Source: Sphingomonas pituitosa NBRC 102491 (lineage in GTDB: Bacteria > Pseudomonadota > Alphaproteobacteria > Sphingomonadales > Sphingomonadaceae). From it: DNA of 64,000 bases. The stretch is taken from NCBI RefSeq assembly GCF_001598435.1, contig NZ_BCYY01000009.1, positions 123,660 to 187,659 on the forward strand, read 5' to 3'. Below the pieces are notes generated by a model, which did not search any database, had not been told where the DNA came from, and saw nothing but the letters and a program-made list of their open reading frames with translations. Below are positions 44,256-54,749 of the stretch, one piece after another (positions within the stretch are counted from its first letter, which is position 1; the number at the start of each line of letters is the position of its first letter). A program made the translations under genes and the position numbers.

Positions 44256-44951
44256 ATGGAGCCCGCCGATCCCGAGCGCTGGAAGCGCGCCGCCGCCGCT
44301 GCCGCGATCGCCGAGGTGCAGGACGGCATGATCCTGGGACTCGGCACCGGCAGCACGGCGGCGCATGCCGTTCGGCTGGTGGGCGATCGCGTCGCGCAAG
44401 GGCTGCGGATCACCGCCGTGGCGACCTCGCGCGCCACCGCGACGGCGGCGCGTGCCGCCGGCATTCCGCTGATCGCGCCGGATGGTCTCGCCGAGATCGA
44501 CCTGTGTATCGACGGCGTCGACGAGATCGACCCCGGTCTGCGCGCCATCAAGGGTGGCGGCGGCGCGATGCTGCTCGAGAAGATCGTCGCGACGCTGGCC
44601 CGCCGCAACATCGCCATCGCCGATGTCGCCAAGCGTGTGGAGCGGCTGGGCGCACGGGCGGTACCGATCGAGGTGCTGCAGGCTGCGCAAGGGCTGGTCA
44701 CCGCCACGCTGACCCGCCTCGGCGGCACGGGGACCTTGCGCGCCAGCAGCGCCGGCATGGTCCTGACGGATTCCGGCCACCCCATTCTCGACGCCACCTT
44801 CCCCGCCATCCCCGACCCGCTGCGCCTCGCCCGGGCGCTGTCCGAAATCCCGGGCGTGCTCGGCCACGGCCTGTTCCTGACCGAGATCGACGCGCTCTAC
44901 TGCGCGGGTCCGGACGGGCTGACCCATCAGGAGCGCCCGGCGGATGCGTAA
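44256..44951 (+). CDS. rpiA: Ribose-5-phosphate isomerase A
   Basis: A 231-residue enzyme interconverting ribose 5-phosphate and ribulose 5-phosphate. Family motifs are intact: LGTGSTAAHAV near residues 28-38, DGVDEIDPGLRAIKGGGGAML with the catalytic acid and lysine, and EKIVA after it. Length is normal for the family. It is the first gene of a rightward pentose-phosphate operon and lies 58 bases before transketolase. The promoter should be in the preceding 308-base region. Confidence 0.95.
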   Translation: MEPADPERWKRAAAAAAIAEVQDGMILGLGTGSTAAHAVRLVGDRVAQGLRITAVATSRATATAARAAGIPLIAPDGLAEIDLCIDGVDEIDPGLRAIKGGGGAMLLEKIVATLARRNIAIADVAKRVERLGARAVPIEVLQAAQGLVTATLTRLGGTGTLRASSAGMVLTDSGHPILDATFPAIPDPLRLARALSEIPGVLGHGLFLTEIDALYCAGPDGLTHQERPADA

Positions 44952-45009
44952 GCGTGCAGCCATTTGCGCGCCCACCCGTTGCATCGCGACGAACGGAGTT
45001 GCTTGATCC

Positions 45010-47085
45010 ATGTCCGAACCCGACCAGCGCATTCACGAAGACGGCTCGCCCGATCGCCTTGCGATCGACACCATCCGCACGCTCGCGATGGACGCGGTGC
45101 AGAAGGCGAACAGCGGCCACCCCGGCACGCCGATGGCGCTCGCACCGGTGGTGCACACGCTGTGGAGCCGCTTCCTCCGCTACGACCCCGCCGCGCCCGA
45201 CTGGCCCAACCGCGACCGTTTCGTCCTCTCGGTCGGCCATGCCTCGATGCTGCTCTACGCGGTGCTCCACCTCGCCGGCGTGCGCGAGATCGATGCCGAT
45301 GGGCAGCCGACCGGCAAGCCCGCAGTGAGCCTGGACGACATCCAGCAGTTCCGCCAGCTTTCGTCGAAGACCCCCGGCCATCCCGAATATCGCATGACCA
45401 CCGGCGTCGAGACGACGACCGGCCCGCTGGGCCAGGGCTGCGGCAATTCGGTCGGCATGGCCATTGCGGAACGCGCGCTGGCCGCACGCTACAACCGCGA
45501 CGGCTTCGACCTGTTCGACCATGACGTCTACGTGCTGTGCGGCGACGGCGACATGATGGAAGGCGTGTCGGGTGAGGCGGCGTCGATTGCCGGGCATCTC
45601 AAGCTCTCGAACCTCTGCTGGATCTACGACAGCAACCATATCTCGATCGAAGGCAGCACCGACCTCGCCTTCGATGAGGATGTCGGCCAGCGCTTCCAGG
45701 CCTATGGCTGGAACGTCCTTCATGTCGACGACGCCAACGACACCGAGGCGCTTGCCGAGGCGATCGCCACTTTCCGCGCGACCAGCGACGCGCCGACCTT
45801 CATCGTCGTCCATTCGGTGATCGGCTGGGGCTCGCCCCGCGCCGGCAGCGAAAAGGCGCATGGCGAGGCGCTGGGCGAGGATAATGTCCGCGCGACCAAA
45901 CAGGCCTATGGCTGGCCCGAGGACGCGCAGTTCCTGGTGCCCGAGGGCGTGGCGGAGCGGTTCAGCGCCGCGCTGGCCGATCGTGGCAGGCCGGCGCGGG
46001 AAGCCTGGGAAGCGCTGTTCGCCCGCTACCGCGAGACCTACCGCCAGGAAGCCGCCGAAATCGACGAGCTCCGCCGTGGCAAGCTCCACAGCGGCTGGCA
46101 GCAGGCGCTCCCCAGCTTCGACGCCGACCCCAAGGGCCTCGCCTCGCGCGACAGCAGCGGCAAGGTGATCAACGCGGTTTCGCCGCATTTGCCCGCGCTG
46201 CTCGGCGGCGCGGCCGATCTGTCGCCCTCGACCAAGACCGACATCAAGGGCGCGAACTCGTTCGAAGCCAATGAGTACGGCGGCAAGAACCTGCATTTCG
46301 GCGTGCGCGAACACGCCATGGGCTCGATCGCCAACGGCATGGCGCTGAGCTACCTGCGGCCCTACACCGCGACCTTCCTGGTGTTCGCCGATTACATGCG
46401 CGCGCCGATCCGGCTGGCGGCGATCATGGAGCTGCCGGTAGTGTTCGTGTTCACCCATGATTCGATCGGCGTCGGCGAGGACGGGCCGACCCACCAGCCG
46501 ATCGAGCATCTCGCCACGCTGCGGGCGACCCCCGGGCTCGACACGATCCGCCCGGGCGATGCGAACGAAGTCGCGGTCGCCTGGAAGGTCGCGCTGGAGC
46601 ATAGCCACGAACCGACGGCGCTGATCCTGTCGCGTCAGGCGATACCCACGCTGGATCGCAGCAAATACGCTTCGGCGGAAGGGCTGGAGCGCGGCGGCTA
46701 TGTGCTCGCCGATGCCGAGGGCCGCGTTCCGGAGGTGATCCTGATCGGTACCGGCTCCGAACTGCCGATGGTGGTCGATGCGCATGAGCGGCTGACCGCG
46801 GAGGGCGTGCGCTCGCGCGTCGTCTCGCTGCCGAGCTGGTATCTGTTCGAGAAGCAGGACCGCGCCTATCGCGAGTCCGTGCTGCCGCCGGCGATCACTG
46901 CCAGACTCGCGGTCGAGCAGGCCGGCTCCTTCGGCTGGGACCGCTACGTCACCAGCGACGGGGGCACGATCACCATGTCGACCTTCGGCGCCTCTGCGCC
47001 GCTCGCCAAGCTGCAGGAAAAATACGGCTTCACCGTCGACAACATCGTCAAGATGGCGCGTGAGCTGATGGAGAAAGCGCAATGA
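45010..47085 (+). CDS. tkt: Transketolase
   Basis: A 691-residue thiamine-diphosphate enzyme that transfers two-carbon ketol units in the pentose-phosphate pathway. It has the substrate His region NSGHPGTPMA near residues 35-44, the cofactor motif GDGDMMEGVSGEA with IYDSNHISIEG after it, the transketolase signature VREHAMGSIANGMAL and the pyrimidine-domain FVFTHDSIGVGEDGPTHQP. Length is usual. The stop overlaps the start of the next gene (ATGA), giving translational coupling with the transaldolase-isomerase fusion. Confidence 0.97.
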   Translation: MSEPDQRIHEDGSPDRLAIDTIRTLAMDAVQKANSGHPGTPMALAPVVHTLWSRFLRYDPAAPDWPNRDRFVLSVGHASMLLYAVLHLAGVREIDADGQPTGKPAVSLDDIQQFRQLSSKTPGHPEYRMTTGVETTTGPLGQGCGNSVGMAIAERALAARYNRDGFDLFDHDVYVLCGDGDMMEGVSGEAASIAGHLKLSNLCWIYDSNHISIEGSTDLAFDEDVGQRFQAYGWNVLHVDDANDTEALAEAIATFRATSDAPTFIVVHSVIGWGSPRAGSEKAHGEALGEDNVRATKQAYGWPEDAQFLVPEGVAERFSAALADRGRPAREAWEALFARYRETYRQEAAEIDELRRGKLHSGWQQALPSFDADPKGLASRDSSGKVINAVSPHLPALLGGAADLSPSTKTDIKGANSFEANEYGGKNLHFGVREHAMGSIANGMALSYLRPYTATFLVFADYMRAPIRLAAIMELPVVFVFTHDSIGVGEDGPTHQPIEHLATLRATPGLDTIRPGDANEVAVAWKVALEHSHEPTALILSRQAIPTLDRSKYASAEGLERGGYVLADAEGRVPEVILIGTGSELPMVVDAHERLTAEGVRSRVVSLPSWYLFEKQDRAYRESVLPPAITARLAVEQAGSFGWDRYVTSDGGTITMSTFGASAPLAKLQEKYGFTVDNIVKMARELMEKAQ

Positions 47086-49892
47086 CCGGCGGCGACACCA
47101 GCAGGCTGAAGCAGCTGCACGACGCCGGCCAGGCGGCCTGGCTGGATTTCGTCGACCGCACGTTCCTGCGCGAAGGAGGCTTGCGCACCCTGATCGAGCA
47201 GGACGGCCTGACCGGCGTCACCTCCAATCCGTCGATCTTCGAAAAGGCGATGGGACATGGCGACGCCTACGACCAAGGCTTTACCCGGTTTCTCGGCACC
47301 GGCGATGCCAGCGTGCAGGACGTGTATGAGAGCCAGGCCATCGCCGACATCAAGGCGGCCGCCGCCGATCTCCGCCCGGTCTATGATCGGCTGGGCGGTC
47401 GCGACGGCTATGTCAGCCTCGAAGTCTCGCCCTATCTGGCCGACGGCACCGACACGACGATCGAGGAGGCGCGGCGGCTCTGGACCCATGTCGACGAACC
47501 GAACCTGATGGTGAAGGTGCCCGGCACCACGGCCGGCGCGCCCGCGATACGCCAGCTGATCGAGGACGGGATCAACATCAACGTCACGCTTCTGTTCTCG
47601 CAGGAGAGCTATCAGGCGGTGGCCGAGGCCTATCTCGCCGGGCTCGAGGCACGGGTGGCGCGGGGCGATTCGATTGATCGGATCGCGAGCGTCGCGAGTT
47701 TCTTCGTCAGCCGGATCGATATCCAGATCGACAAGAAGATCGATGCACGGATTGCCGAAGGCGACCCGGAAAGCGGCGCGCTGAAGGCGCTGCGCGGCAA
47801 GGTCGCCATCGCCAACGCCAAGCTCGCCTATGCCTGGTATCGCGAGATGATCGCCAGCCCGCGCTGGCAGGCGCTTGCCGCCAAGGGGGCGATGCCGCAG
47901 CGGTTGCTATGGGCATCGACGGGCGTGAAGGATCCCGCCTATCCCGACACCCTCTATGTCGACACGCTGATCGGCCCCGACACGGTCAACACCATGCCGC
48001 CCAAGACGATGAACGCCTTTCGCGACCATGGCACCGTCGCCGACACCCTGACCCAAGGGCTGGACGACGCGCGCCACGTTCTCGCCGAGGCCGATCGGCT
48101 GGGCCTTGGCCTCGACGATATCACCGACGCGCTGGTGCTGGACGGCGTGCAGCAGTTCGGCGACGCCGCCGATGCGCTGCTCGGCGCGGTGGCGGCCAAG
48201 CGCACCGCGCATCTCGGCAAGCGGCTCAACGGCTTCGATGCCCAGTTGCCCGAGGCGCTGGCGAAGGCCGTGGAGGAACGGCTGGAAACCGCCCGCGCCG
48301 ATGCATGGTCGCGCCGGCTGTGGCAGGGCGATGCGGCGCTGTGGACCGGCGGCGACGAGGCGAAGTGGCTCGGCTGGCTTCCCGCCGCGCGCGGCGAGCA
48401 GGTCGACATGGCGGCGCTCCGGCAGCTGACCGAACAGGCTCGCCATTTCCGCGATGTCGTGCTGCTCGGCATGGGCGGGTCGAGCCTCGGCCCGGAGGTG
48501 CTGGCGCAGATCCTGGGCAGCGCTTCGGGCAGTCCGAAGCTGCACGTGCTCGACACCACCGATCCCGACCAGATCGCCGCGGTGGCAGCCCGGATCGATC
48601 CCGCGCAGACGCTGTTCATCGTCTCGTCCAAATCCGGCTCGACGCTGGAGCCTGAACTGCTCCGCAGCTATTTCTTCGAGGCGAGCGGCCGCAAGGGCGA
48701 CCATTTCGTCGCGGTCACCGATCCGGGGTCCAGGCTGGAGGCCACGGCCAGGACGGACGGCTTCCGCGCCACCTTCCCCGGCGATCTCGCGATCGGCGGA
48801 CGCTATTCGGTGCTGTCGGTGTTCGGCATGGTACCGGCCGCCGCGATGGGCCTCGACCCGGGCCGCTTCTTCGAGGCCCTGCAGCCGATGGTCTTCTCGT
48901 GCGGTGCCGACGTGCCGCCGGCCGCCAACCCGGGCATCCGTCTCGGCATTCTGATCGGCGAGGCAGCCCGCATCGGGCGCGACAAGCTGACCATCGTCGC
49001 CGAGCCGCCGCTGGCCCCGCTCGGCGCCTGGCTGGAACAGCTGCTGGCCGAATCCACCGGCAAGCAGGGCAAGGGCATCGTCCCGGTCGATCTGGAGCCG
49101 CTGGGCGCACCCGAGGTCTATGGCAACGATCGCGTCTTCGTGCAGTTCGCGCTCGCCGGCGAACGCGGCAGCGAAAATGCCGCGAGGCTCGATGCGCTCG
49201 CCGCCGCCGGCCATCCGGTGGTGCGGATCACGCTCGATACCCCGCGGCTGATCGGGCAGGAATTCTTCCGCTGGGAAGTGGCCACCGCCATCGCCGGCGC
49301 GGTGATCGGCATCGATCCGTTCGACCAGCCCGATGTCGAGGACGCCAAGGTCGCCACCCGCCGGCTGGTCGACGCCTATGAAGCCTCGGGCACCCTCGAT
49401 TCCCGGCAGCCGGTCGCGGACAATGCGGACTTCGCGGTCCATGCCGCCAAGGGCCAGTCGCTGTCCGGCAGCCCCGCGAGCCTGCTGCGCGATCACTTCG
49501 CGGCGCTGGGCCCCGGCGGCTATGCCGGCTTCCTTGCCTATGTCGAACGGAACGACGCCGACACCGCCGCGCTCACCGCGATGCGGGTCGCCGTGCGGGA
49601 CGCCCGGCGGGTGGCGACCGTCGCGGGCTTCGGCCCGCGCTTCCTCCATTCGACCGGGCAGGCCTATAAGGGCGGCCCGGCGGACGGGGCGTTCCTCACC
49701 ATCACCCGCGATCCCGATCCCGATCTCGCCGTGCCGGGCCGCAGGGCGAGCTTCGGCACCGTCCAGATCGCGCAGGCGCGCGGCGACAGCGACGTTCTGG
49801 CCGAACGCGGCCAGCACGTGCTGCAAGTCCATTTGAAGCGCGGCGGCGGCGGGCTACAGGCGCTGCTATCGGCCGTGCTTGCGGCCCTCTGA
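47082..49892 (+). CDS. tal-pgi: Bifunctional transaldolase / glucose-6-phosphate isomerase fusion
   Basis: A 936-residue fusion. Residues 1 to about 365 are a transaldolase with the Schiff-base lysine in [13 protein letters not shown] (K145) and the [12 protein letters not shown] start. Residues about 390-936 are a glucose-6-phosphate isomerase: [15 protein letters not shown] binds phosphate and [16 protein letters not shown] follows. The C-terminus is intact ([12 protein letters not shown]). The fusion joins the non-oxidative pentose-phosphate branch to upper glycolysis in one polypeptide. Such fusions are known in a subset of bacteria, including alphaproteobacteria. It overlaps tkt by four bases and precedes gnd by 16 bases. 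Confidence 0.95.
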   Translation: MTGGDTSRLKQLHDAGQAAWLDFVDRTFLREGGLRTLIEQDGLTGVTSNPSIFEKAMGHGDAYDQGFTRFLGTGDASVQDVYESQAIADIKAAAADLRPVYDRLGGRDGYVSLEVSPYLADGTDTTIEEARRLWTHVDEPNLMVKVPGTTAGAPAIRQLIEDGININVTLLFSQESYQAVAEAYLAGLEARVARGDSIDRIASVASFFVSRIDIQIDKKIDARIAEGDPESGALKALRGKVAIANAKLAYAWYREMIASPRWQALAAKGAMPQRLLWASTGVKDPAYPDTLYVDTLIGPDTVNTMPPKTMNAFRDHGTVADTLTQGLDDARHVLAEADRLGLGLDDITDALVLDGVQQFGDAADALLGAVAAKRTAHLGKRLNGFDAQLPEALAKAVEERLETARADAWSRRLWQGDAALWTGGDEAKWLGWLPAARGEQVDMAALRQLTEQARHFRDVVLLGMGGSSLGPEVLAQILGSASGSPKLHVLDTTDPDQIAAVAARIDPAQTLFIVSSKSGSTLEPELLRSYFFEASGRKGDHFVAVTDPGSRLEATARTDGFRATFPGDLAIGGRYSVLSVFGMVPAAAMGLDPGRFFEALQPMVFSCGADVPPAANPGIRLGILIGEAARIGRDKLTIVAEPPLAPLGAWLEQLLAESTGKQGKGIVPVDLEPLGAPEVYGNDRVFVQFALAGERGSENAARLDALAAAGHPVVRITLDTPRLIGQEFFRWEVATAIAGAVIGIDPFDQPDVEDAKVATRRLVDAYEASGTLDSRQPVADNADFAVHAAKGQSLSGSPASLLRDHFAALGPGGYAGFLAYVERNDADTAALTAMRVAVRDARRVATVAGFGPRFLHSTGQAYKGGPADGAFLTITRDPDPDLAVPGRRASFGTVQIAQARGDSDVLAERGQHVLQVHLKRGGGGLQALLSAVLAAL

Positions 49893-49908
49893 AGATCTGA
49901 AAGGAATA

Positions 49909-50901
49909 ATGCGGATGCGTCTTGCGATGATCGGCCTCGGCCGCATGGGTGCGGGAATCGCCCGCCGGCTGATGGAACATGGGCACGAGATCGTCGCCTT
50001 CGACCGCAGCGCGGAGGCCGTGGACGCGATCGCCAAGGACGGCGCCACCCCCGCCGCCTCGCTGGAGGACGTGGTCGCCCGGATGCCGACGCCGCGCATC
50101 TTCTGGGTGATGCTGCCGGCCGGCGAGCCGACCGAAAGCACCGTCGAGGCGCTGATGGCCGCCGCCGCACCCGGCGACATCATCATCGACGGCGGCAACA
50201 GCTTCTACAAGGACGACATCCGCCGCGCGAAGGTGGCGGCCGAGCGGCAGCTCCACTATGTCGATGTCGGGACCTCGGGCGGCGTCTGGGGGCTGCAACG
50301 CGGCTTCTGCATGATGATCGGCGGGAGCAAGGACGCGGTGGACCTGCTCGATCCGATCTTCGACGCGCTCGCCCCCGGCATCGGCACCATCCCGCGCACA
50401 CCCGAGCGGGTCGACCGGACCGATTGCGATTCCCGCGCCGAAAAGGGCTATATTCATTGTGGCCCCGCCGGTGCCGGACACTTCGTCAAGATGGTGCATA
50501 ACGGCATCGAATATGGCCTGATGCAGGCCTATGCCGAGGGCTTCGACGTGCTGCGGAACAAGGCATCGGAGCGGCTCCCGGAAGACGAGCGGTTCGACCT
50601 GCACCTGACCGATATCGCCGAGGTCTGGCGGCGCGGCTCGGTGATCTCGTCCTGGCTGCTGGATCTCTCCGCCTCCGCGCTCGCCAAGGATCACGCGCTC
50701 GACGCCTTCAGCGGCAAGGTCGCCGATTCGGGCGAAGGGCGCTGGACGATCGATGCGGCGATGGAGGAAGCCGTGCCGGTCTATGTCCTCTCCGCCGCGC
50801 TGTTCGCGCGCTATCGCAGCCGGGCGGAGAACACGTTCGGCGACAAGCTGCTCAGCGCCATGCGGTTCGGCTTTGGCGGGCATGTCGAGATGCCGCAGTG
50901 A
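49909..50901 (+). CDS. gnd: 6-phosphogluconate dehydrogenase (decarboxylating), short type
   Basis: A 330-residue enzyme oxidising 6-phosphogluconate to ribulose 5-phosphate and CO2. The Rossmann start is [15 protein letters not shown], the substrate-loop motif [10 protein letters not shown] is intact, and the catalytic [21 protein letters not shown] follows. The length places it in the short, YqeC/GntZ-like branch rather than the 470-residue E. coli Gnd type. The ATG at 49909 is chosen for its AAGGA site four bases upstream. A GTGA overlap couples it to zwf. Confidence 0.93.
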   Translation: MRMRLAMIGLGRMGAGIARRLMEHGHEIVAFDRSAEAVDAIAKDGATPAASLEDVVARMPTPRIFWVMLPAGEPTESTVEALMAAAAPGDIIIDGGNSFYKDDIRRAKVAAERQLHYVDVGTSGGVWGLQRGFCMMIGGSKDAVDLLDPIFDALAPGIGTIPRTPERVDRTDCDSRAEKGYIHCGPAGAGHFVKMVHNGIEYGLMQAYAEGFDVLRNKASERLPEDERFDLHLTDIAEVWRRGSVISSWLLDLSASALAKDHALDAFSGKVADSGEGRWTIDAAMEEAVPVYVLSAALFARYRSRAENTFGDKLLSAMRFGFGGHVEMPQ

Positions 50902-52331
50902 ACGACGCGCCGCCGGCACCCGCCGCGACGCTCGTCCTCTTCGGAGCGATGGGCGACCTCGCCAGCCGCCTGCTGATGCCGGCGCTGGTGCATCTCGAGC
51001 GCGACGGGCTGCTGGACGGCGACACGCAGCTGCTGGGCATCAGCCACGGCGAAGGCGATGACGACGCGCTGCGCGAGAAGCTCGGCGCGTTCATCGAAGG
51101 CGACGAAGCGGCGTGGGAGCGCTGGCGGGAGCGGATTTCCTATCTGCGCGGCGACTTTACCGACGACGCGCTCTATGCCGCGCTGCAGGACCGGGTGCAA
51201 GGCAACGCCGTCTTCTACCTTGCCACCGCGCCGGGCTTTTTCGGCCCGATCGGCGAGAAGCTCGGTGGCGCCGGGCTGCTCGCCGAGACGGACGGCTTCC
51301 GGCGCTTGGTGGTGGAAAAGCCGTTCGGCACCGATCTCGCCTCGGCGCAGGCGCTCAACGCCCAGCTGCTCGCCCAGGCGCAGGAGACGCAGATCTACCG
51401 GATCGACCATTTCCTCGGCAAGGAAACGGTGCAGAACATCACCGTCGCCCGTTTCGGCAACGCGCTGACCGAGGCGGTGTGGAACAACCGCTATGTCGAC
51501 CATGTCGAGATCACCGCGGCGGAAACGGTGGCGGTCGGCAGCCGGGGCAAGTTCTACGACGAGACCGGCGCGCTGCGCGACATGGTGCCGAACCATCTGT
51601 TCCAGCTGCTCGCACTCGTCGCGATGGAGCCGCCGAACAGCTTCGATGCCGAGGCGGTGCGCAGCGAAAAGGCAAAGGTGATCGCCGCCGTCACGCCGAT
51701 CCCGCCCGAGGACGCGGTGCGCGGCCGCTATCTGGCGGGCGAGGCGGGCGGCAAGCCGGTGCCCGCCTATCGCGACACGCCCGACGTCGCGGCCGAAAGC
51801 CGCACCGAAACCTATGTCGCGCTGAAGGTTGCGGTGGAGACGTGGCGCTGGCACGGCGTGCCCTTCTATCTCCGCACCGGCAAGGCGCTGACCGCGCGCG
51901 ACACCGAGATCGTGATCCATTTCCGCGAGGTGCCGCCTACCCTGTTCCGCAACACGCCGAACACCGAACTGCCGCCCAACCGGCTGATCCTGCAGATCCA
52001 GCCCGGCGAGGCGCTGACGCTGGAGATGGCGGTGAAGCAGCCCGGCCCGCTGGTGAAGATGGTGCCGGCGAGCCTCGCCTTCACTTATGCCGATGCCTTC
52101 GACCTCGGCCATCGCACCGGCTATGAGACCTTGCTCTACGACGTGCTGATCGGCGACCAGAGCCTGTTCCAGCGCGCGGATCAGATCGAGGGCGGATGGC
52201 GCGCGGTGCAGCCGCTGCTCGACGCCTGGCGCAGCGGCGAACCCGACGACTATCCCGCCGGCAGCACCGGCCCCACCACCGCCGACGCGCTGCTCGCGCG
52301 CGACGGCCGCAACTGGCACGACATCGCATGA
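50898..52331 (+). CDS. zwf: Glucose-6-phosphate 1-dehydrogenase
   Basis: A 477-residue enzyme that makes 6-phosphogluconolactone from glucose 6-phosphate. The NADP fold is [21 protein letters not shown] near the N-terminus, and the substrate and catalytic motif is [22 protein letters not shown] and RTGKAL are in place. Length is normal. It starts at a GTG overlapping the gnd stop and its own stop overlaps the next ATG. The gene order puts both oxidative steps next to the non-oxidative branch. No 6-phosphogluconolactonase gene lies in the window. Confidence 0.95.
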   Translation: MNDAPPAPAATLVLFGAMGDLASRLLMPALVHLERDGLLDGDTQLLGISHGEGDDDALREKLGAFIEGDEAAWERWRERISYLRGDFTDDALYAALQDRVQGNAVFYLATAPGFFGPIGEKLGGAGLLAETDGFRRLVVEKPFGTDLASAQALNAQLLAQAQETQIYRIDHFLGKETVQNITVARFGNALTEAVWNNRYVDHVEITAAETVAVGSRGKFYDETGALRDMVPNHLFQLLALVAMEPPNSFDAEAVRSEKAKVIAAVTPIPPEDAVRGRYLAGEAGGKPVPAYRDTPDVAAESRTETYVALKVAVETWRWHGVPFYLRTGKALTARDTEIVIHFREVPPTLFRNTPNTELPPNRLILQIQPGEALTLEMAVKQPGPLVKMVPASLAFTYADAFDLGHRTGYETLLYDVLIGDQSLFQRADQIEGGWRAVQPLLDAWRSGEPDDYPAGSTGPTTADALLARDGRNWHDIA

Positions 52332-53137
52332 AGCTTGGCCTGTTCCTCTCCGACGTCGACGGCACGCTGGTGCGCCCGGACAAGAGTCTCGGCGAGCCCG
52401 TGATTGCCGCCGTGCAACGCCTCGTCGCCGCGGGCGTGCCCGTCTCGATCATCAGCGCCCGGCCGCCGAGCGGCCTGCTGTGGATCGCCGAGCGGCTGGC
52501 CCTGCCCACCCCGATCGGCGCGTTCAACGGCGGCACGATCGTGCGGGCCGACGGCACGATCCTGTCCGCGACCCATCTCGACGCCGGGGTCGCCGAGCGC
52601 ACGCTGGCGGCGATCGCCCGGCCCGACGTGATCCGCTGGGTGTTCGCCAAGGGCCAGTGGCATACCGACCGGCTCGACGACCATTATACGCCGCGCGAGC
52701 GGGTGACGTCGGCGCAGGACCCGGTGGTGTGCAGCGATTTCGGCGCGCTGCTCGATGCCGTGGACAAGATCGTCGCGGTCTCGTCGGACCACGACATGCT
52801 GGCCGGGCTGGAAGCGGACGTGGCGGCGGCGCTCGGCGACGAGGCCGAGGTCGCGCGCTCGCAGCCTTATTATCTCGACGTCACCGCGCCGCTTGCGAAC
52901 AAGGGCGACGGCATCGCCGCGCTCGCGGCGGCGCTCGGCGTGCCGCTGGCCGACGTGGCGGTGATCGGCGACCAGTATAACGACCTGCCGATGTTCCGGC
53001 GGGCGGGCCTCTCGATCGCGATGGGCCAGGGGCCGGAGGCGGTGCGAAAGGCGGCGACGCACGTCACCGGCGCCAACGATGCCGACGGCGTCGCCCAGGC
53101 GATCGACACGATCCTCCTGTCGCTGCTGGGCGGCTAG
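52328..53137 (+). CDS. Cof-type HAD-IIB phosphatase
   Basis: A 269-residue hydrolase of the HAD superfamily. Motif I is LSDVDGTLVRPDK (nucleophile Asp9 and acid Asp11), motif II is the SIISARP threonine/serine strand, and motif III/IV is NKGDGIAAL with GDQYNDLPMFRRAG. The Cof/YidA branch dephosphorylates sugar phosphates and pyridoxal phosphate. As last gene of the operon, overlapping zwf by four bases, it may clear surplus or toxic sugar phosphates. The specific substrate is not known. Confidence 0.9.
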   Translation: MKLGLFLSDVDGTLVRPDKSLGEPVIAAVQRLVAAGVPVSIISARPPSGLLWIAERLALPTPIGAFNGGTIVRADGTILSATHLDAGVAERTLAAIARPDVIRWVFAKGQWHTDRLDDHYTPRERVTSAQDPVVCSDFGALLDAVDKIVAVSSDHDMLAGLEADVAAALGDEAEVARSQPYYLDVTAPLANKGDGIAALAAALGVPLADVAVIGDQYNDLPMFRRAGLSIAMGQGPEAVRKAATHVTGANDADGVAQAIDTILLSLLGG

Positions 53138-53562
53138 CGCGCGCCGTCCGCCAGGATCGACAGCGTCGCCGGGTCGGCCGCGCCGAACCAGCGCGCCAGC
53201 GCCGCTTCGAACAGCGGGCCGCCGCCCGCTTCGGCGAACAGCGTCAGCGACGAGCGCAGCTTGATCGCGTCGACCTCGCCGAACACCGATTCCGCCGAGC
53301 CGCGTGTCAGGTCCTGGAGCGCCGACACGCAGTCGCGCAGCCGCGGCCCGAGCAGCGGATGCTCCAGATAGGCCCGCGCTTCTCCGATCGAGCCGATGGC
53401 ATAGCGCCGCGCCATCGCGCTACGGCCGAGCCCGGCGATCTGCGGGAAGATGTACCACATCCAGTGGCTGCGCTTGGCGCCCCGCCGGATCTCGGCAAGG
53501 GCGGCTTCGTAGCTGCCGTCCTGCGCGGCGACGAATCGGTCGAGATCGTGGGGATCGGTCAT
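53134..53562 (-). CDS. DUF1810 family protein
   Basis: A 142-residue cytosolic protein with the DUF1810 pattern: DLDRFVAAQDGSYEAALAEI at the start, SHWMWYIFPQIAGLG and ARRYAIGS, and a helical C-terminus. The ATG at 53562 is preferred because the domain begins there. The function is unknown, although members have been associated with calpastatin-like or DNA-repair contexts in annotation without good evidence. The stop overlaps the end of the HAD gene on the other strand by four bases, and a small same-strand open frame ends 13 bases upstream. Confidence 0.85.
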   Translation of the reverse strand: MTDPHDLDRFVAAQDGSYEAALAEIRRGAKRSHWMWYIFPQIAGLGRSAMARRYAIGSIGEARAYLEHPLLGPRLRDCVSALQDLTRGSAESVFGEVDAIKLRSSLTLFAEAGGGPLFEAALARWFGAADPATLSILADGAR

Positions 53563-53575
53563 CAGCGCAGGATCC

Positions 53576-53740
53576 TTAGCGGGTTTCGGCGCGCAAGGCC
53601 TCCAGATATGCGACGAACGCTGCATCACGCGCCAGACGCTCTATCGCTTCGTCGGGTCGCAAGGCGAGGTGCGCAACGATGGTCGGCAAATGCTTGATTG
53701 TCGAAGAGGCAGATAGGGGTGTACCGTTGCTCTTGATCGA
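53576..53740 (-). pseudogene. Possible 3' remnant of a gene upstream of DUF1810
   Basis: An open minus-strand frame ends at 53576 and has no ATG. Its last residues LRPDEAIERLARDAAFVAYL look like a normal helical protein end, and a TTG at 53689 could start a 37-residue protein. Toward 53740 it loses the coding look and reaches a stop. It abuts a lower-GC segment, so it may be what is left of a gene cut by the event that also truncated the acyltransferase at 54330-54749. A real tiny gene is the alternative. Confidence 0.3.
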
Positions 53741-53799
53741 TTATCCGCCTGCCGCGACGGCGATGATCAAAAGACGTATTCAATATCTCGGAGGGTAAG

Positions 53800-54303
53800 A
53801 TGCGCATATGCGGTAAAAGCTGCATCCGAAGCATTGCACCCGCATTCAAATTACTGACCCTGATCACGGGGCTGATCGTTCCCGGCGAATACGTCCAGGC
53901 GCAGCTGGCACTTCCGACCGCCAGTCCGAGCCAGGTGGCTACCGCAATTCACGACTGCCTGGAATCTGAAGGTTACCCAGATGCACTAGGCAAGAGGAAC
54001 TGGCGTCCGGAACAAATGCCGCCTTCAGGTTCAGCTATGCGTAAATACGTCAGTCGCACAAACCCCGCATGGATGCCTGTCCCGGACAAACCAGGTGGAG
54101 AGACAATATGCTGGGTGATAGCGAGGGCTGCCGATGAAAGATCAAAATACGAACAATCGATCGGTGAGGTTGTCGGGGCAAAGACTAATATCGGCGCAAC
54201 GGGCACCATGTGGCTTACCAAGTCTCATGCATTTGTGCTGGACTGGTTTTCCGAGCAAGGCCTCAATGGCATGAGGATAGAGGTGCACCGTATCCGGCCG
54301 TGA
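53800..54303 (+). CDS. Hypothetical exported protein with lower GC
   Basis: A 167-residue protein of unknown family. A hydrophobic signal segment lies near residues 10-26 (FKLLTLITGLIVPG) with a possible cleavage after YVQAQ. The mature part is polar with two cysteines (one in HDCLE, one in TICWV), perhaps forming a disulphide. GGAGGGTAAG before the ATG is a good ribosome site. Base composition is roughly 50-55 percent GC by eye, clearly lower than the flanking genes, and codon use includes AGA, ATA and TTA-type codons rare elsewhere here. It is likely of foreign origin and sits between two apparently damaged genes. Confidence 0.6.
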   Translation: MRICGKSCIRSIAPAFKLLTLITGLIVPGEYVQAQLALPTASPSQVATAIHDCLESEGYPDALGKRNWRPEQMPPSGSAMRKYVSRTNPAWMPVPDKPGGETICWVIARAADERSKYEQSIGEVVGAKTNIGATGTMWLTKSHAFVLDWFSEQGLNGMRIEVHRIRP

Positions 54304-54307
54304 GCAC

Positions 54308-54328
54308 GGAGCGGGCGGCTCCGCCCTT
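54308..54328 (+). terminator. GC hairpin after the low-GC gene
   Basis: GGGCGG and CCGCCC with a two-base loop lie five to twenty-five bases after the stop of the gene at 53800 and are followed by TTAT. The T tract is short, so termination is only plausible. Confidence 0.4.
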
Positions 54329-54329
54329 A

Positions 54330-54749
54330 TCATACCTTGCAGCCCCCTTGTTGGGAAATACTGGGAGAAATGCCGTTCAGCGACGAGGTGGCGCTCTCGA
54401 TCCGCCTCGGCTGATCGACGCAGTAGCTCGCCAGCCCCAGCACCGTCCCCAGCACGACCAGCGGATGCAGCCGCACGAGCCGCCGCGCGAGGAACTCCCG
54501 CACCGTCATCCGGCCCCAGCGATCGTCATAGGCATAGCCGACGACGAAGCCCGACAGCGCGAAGAAGAAGTCGACCGCGAGATAGGCGTGCGGGAGCAGC
54601 AACCGGCTGGCCTCGAACAGCACCGTGATGCCCTGGATGTGGAACGCCACGACCAGCAGCGCCGCGGTGCCCCGCAGCCCGTCCAGCACGTCGAAATGCG
54701 GCTTGCCGTCGCTGGTCGCGTCGAGCGTCCGGGCCCCGGTGACGCTCAT
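54330..54749 (-). pseudogene. Acyltransferase 3 (OafA-like), truncated after the first membrane helices
   Basis: The 139-residue frame begins as a typical acyltransferase-3 protein: FDVLDGLRGTAALLVVAFHI with the conserved catalytic His, then YLAVDFFFALSGFVVGYAY and REFLARRLVRLHPL. The normal length is 350-400 residues with ten or so helices. Here, after about 107 residues (LGLASYCVDQP), the coding pattern stops and an unrelated tail (SATSSLNGISPSISQQ) runs to a stop. The break lies next to the low-GC segment. It is the last gene of the leftward DUF1349/O-acetyltransferase operon, overlapping the O-acetyltransferase by four bases, and is probably inactive. Confidence 0.75.

Noticed and set aside
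53625..53867. 80-codon minus-strand frame over the start of the low-GC gene
   Set aside because: It overlaps the better-supported rightward gene with its good ribosome site and signal peptide, and has no recognisable domain.
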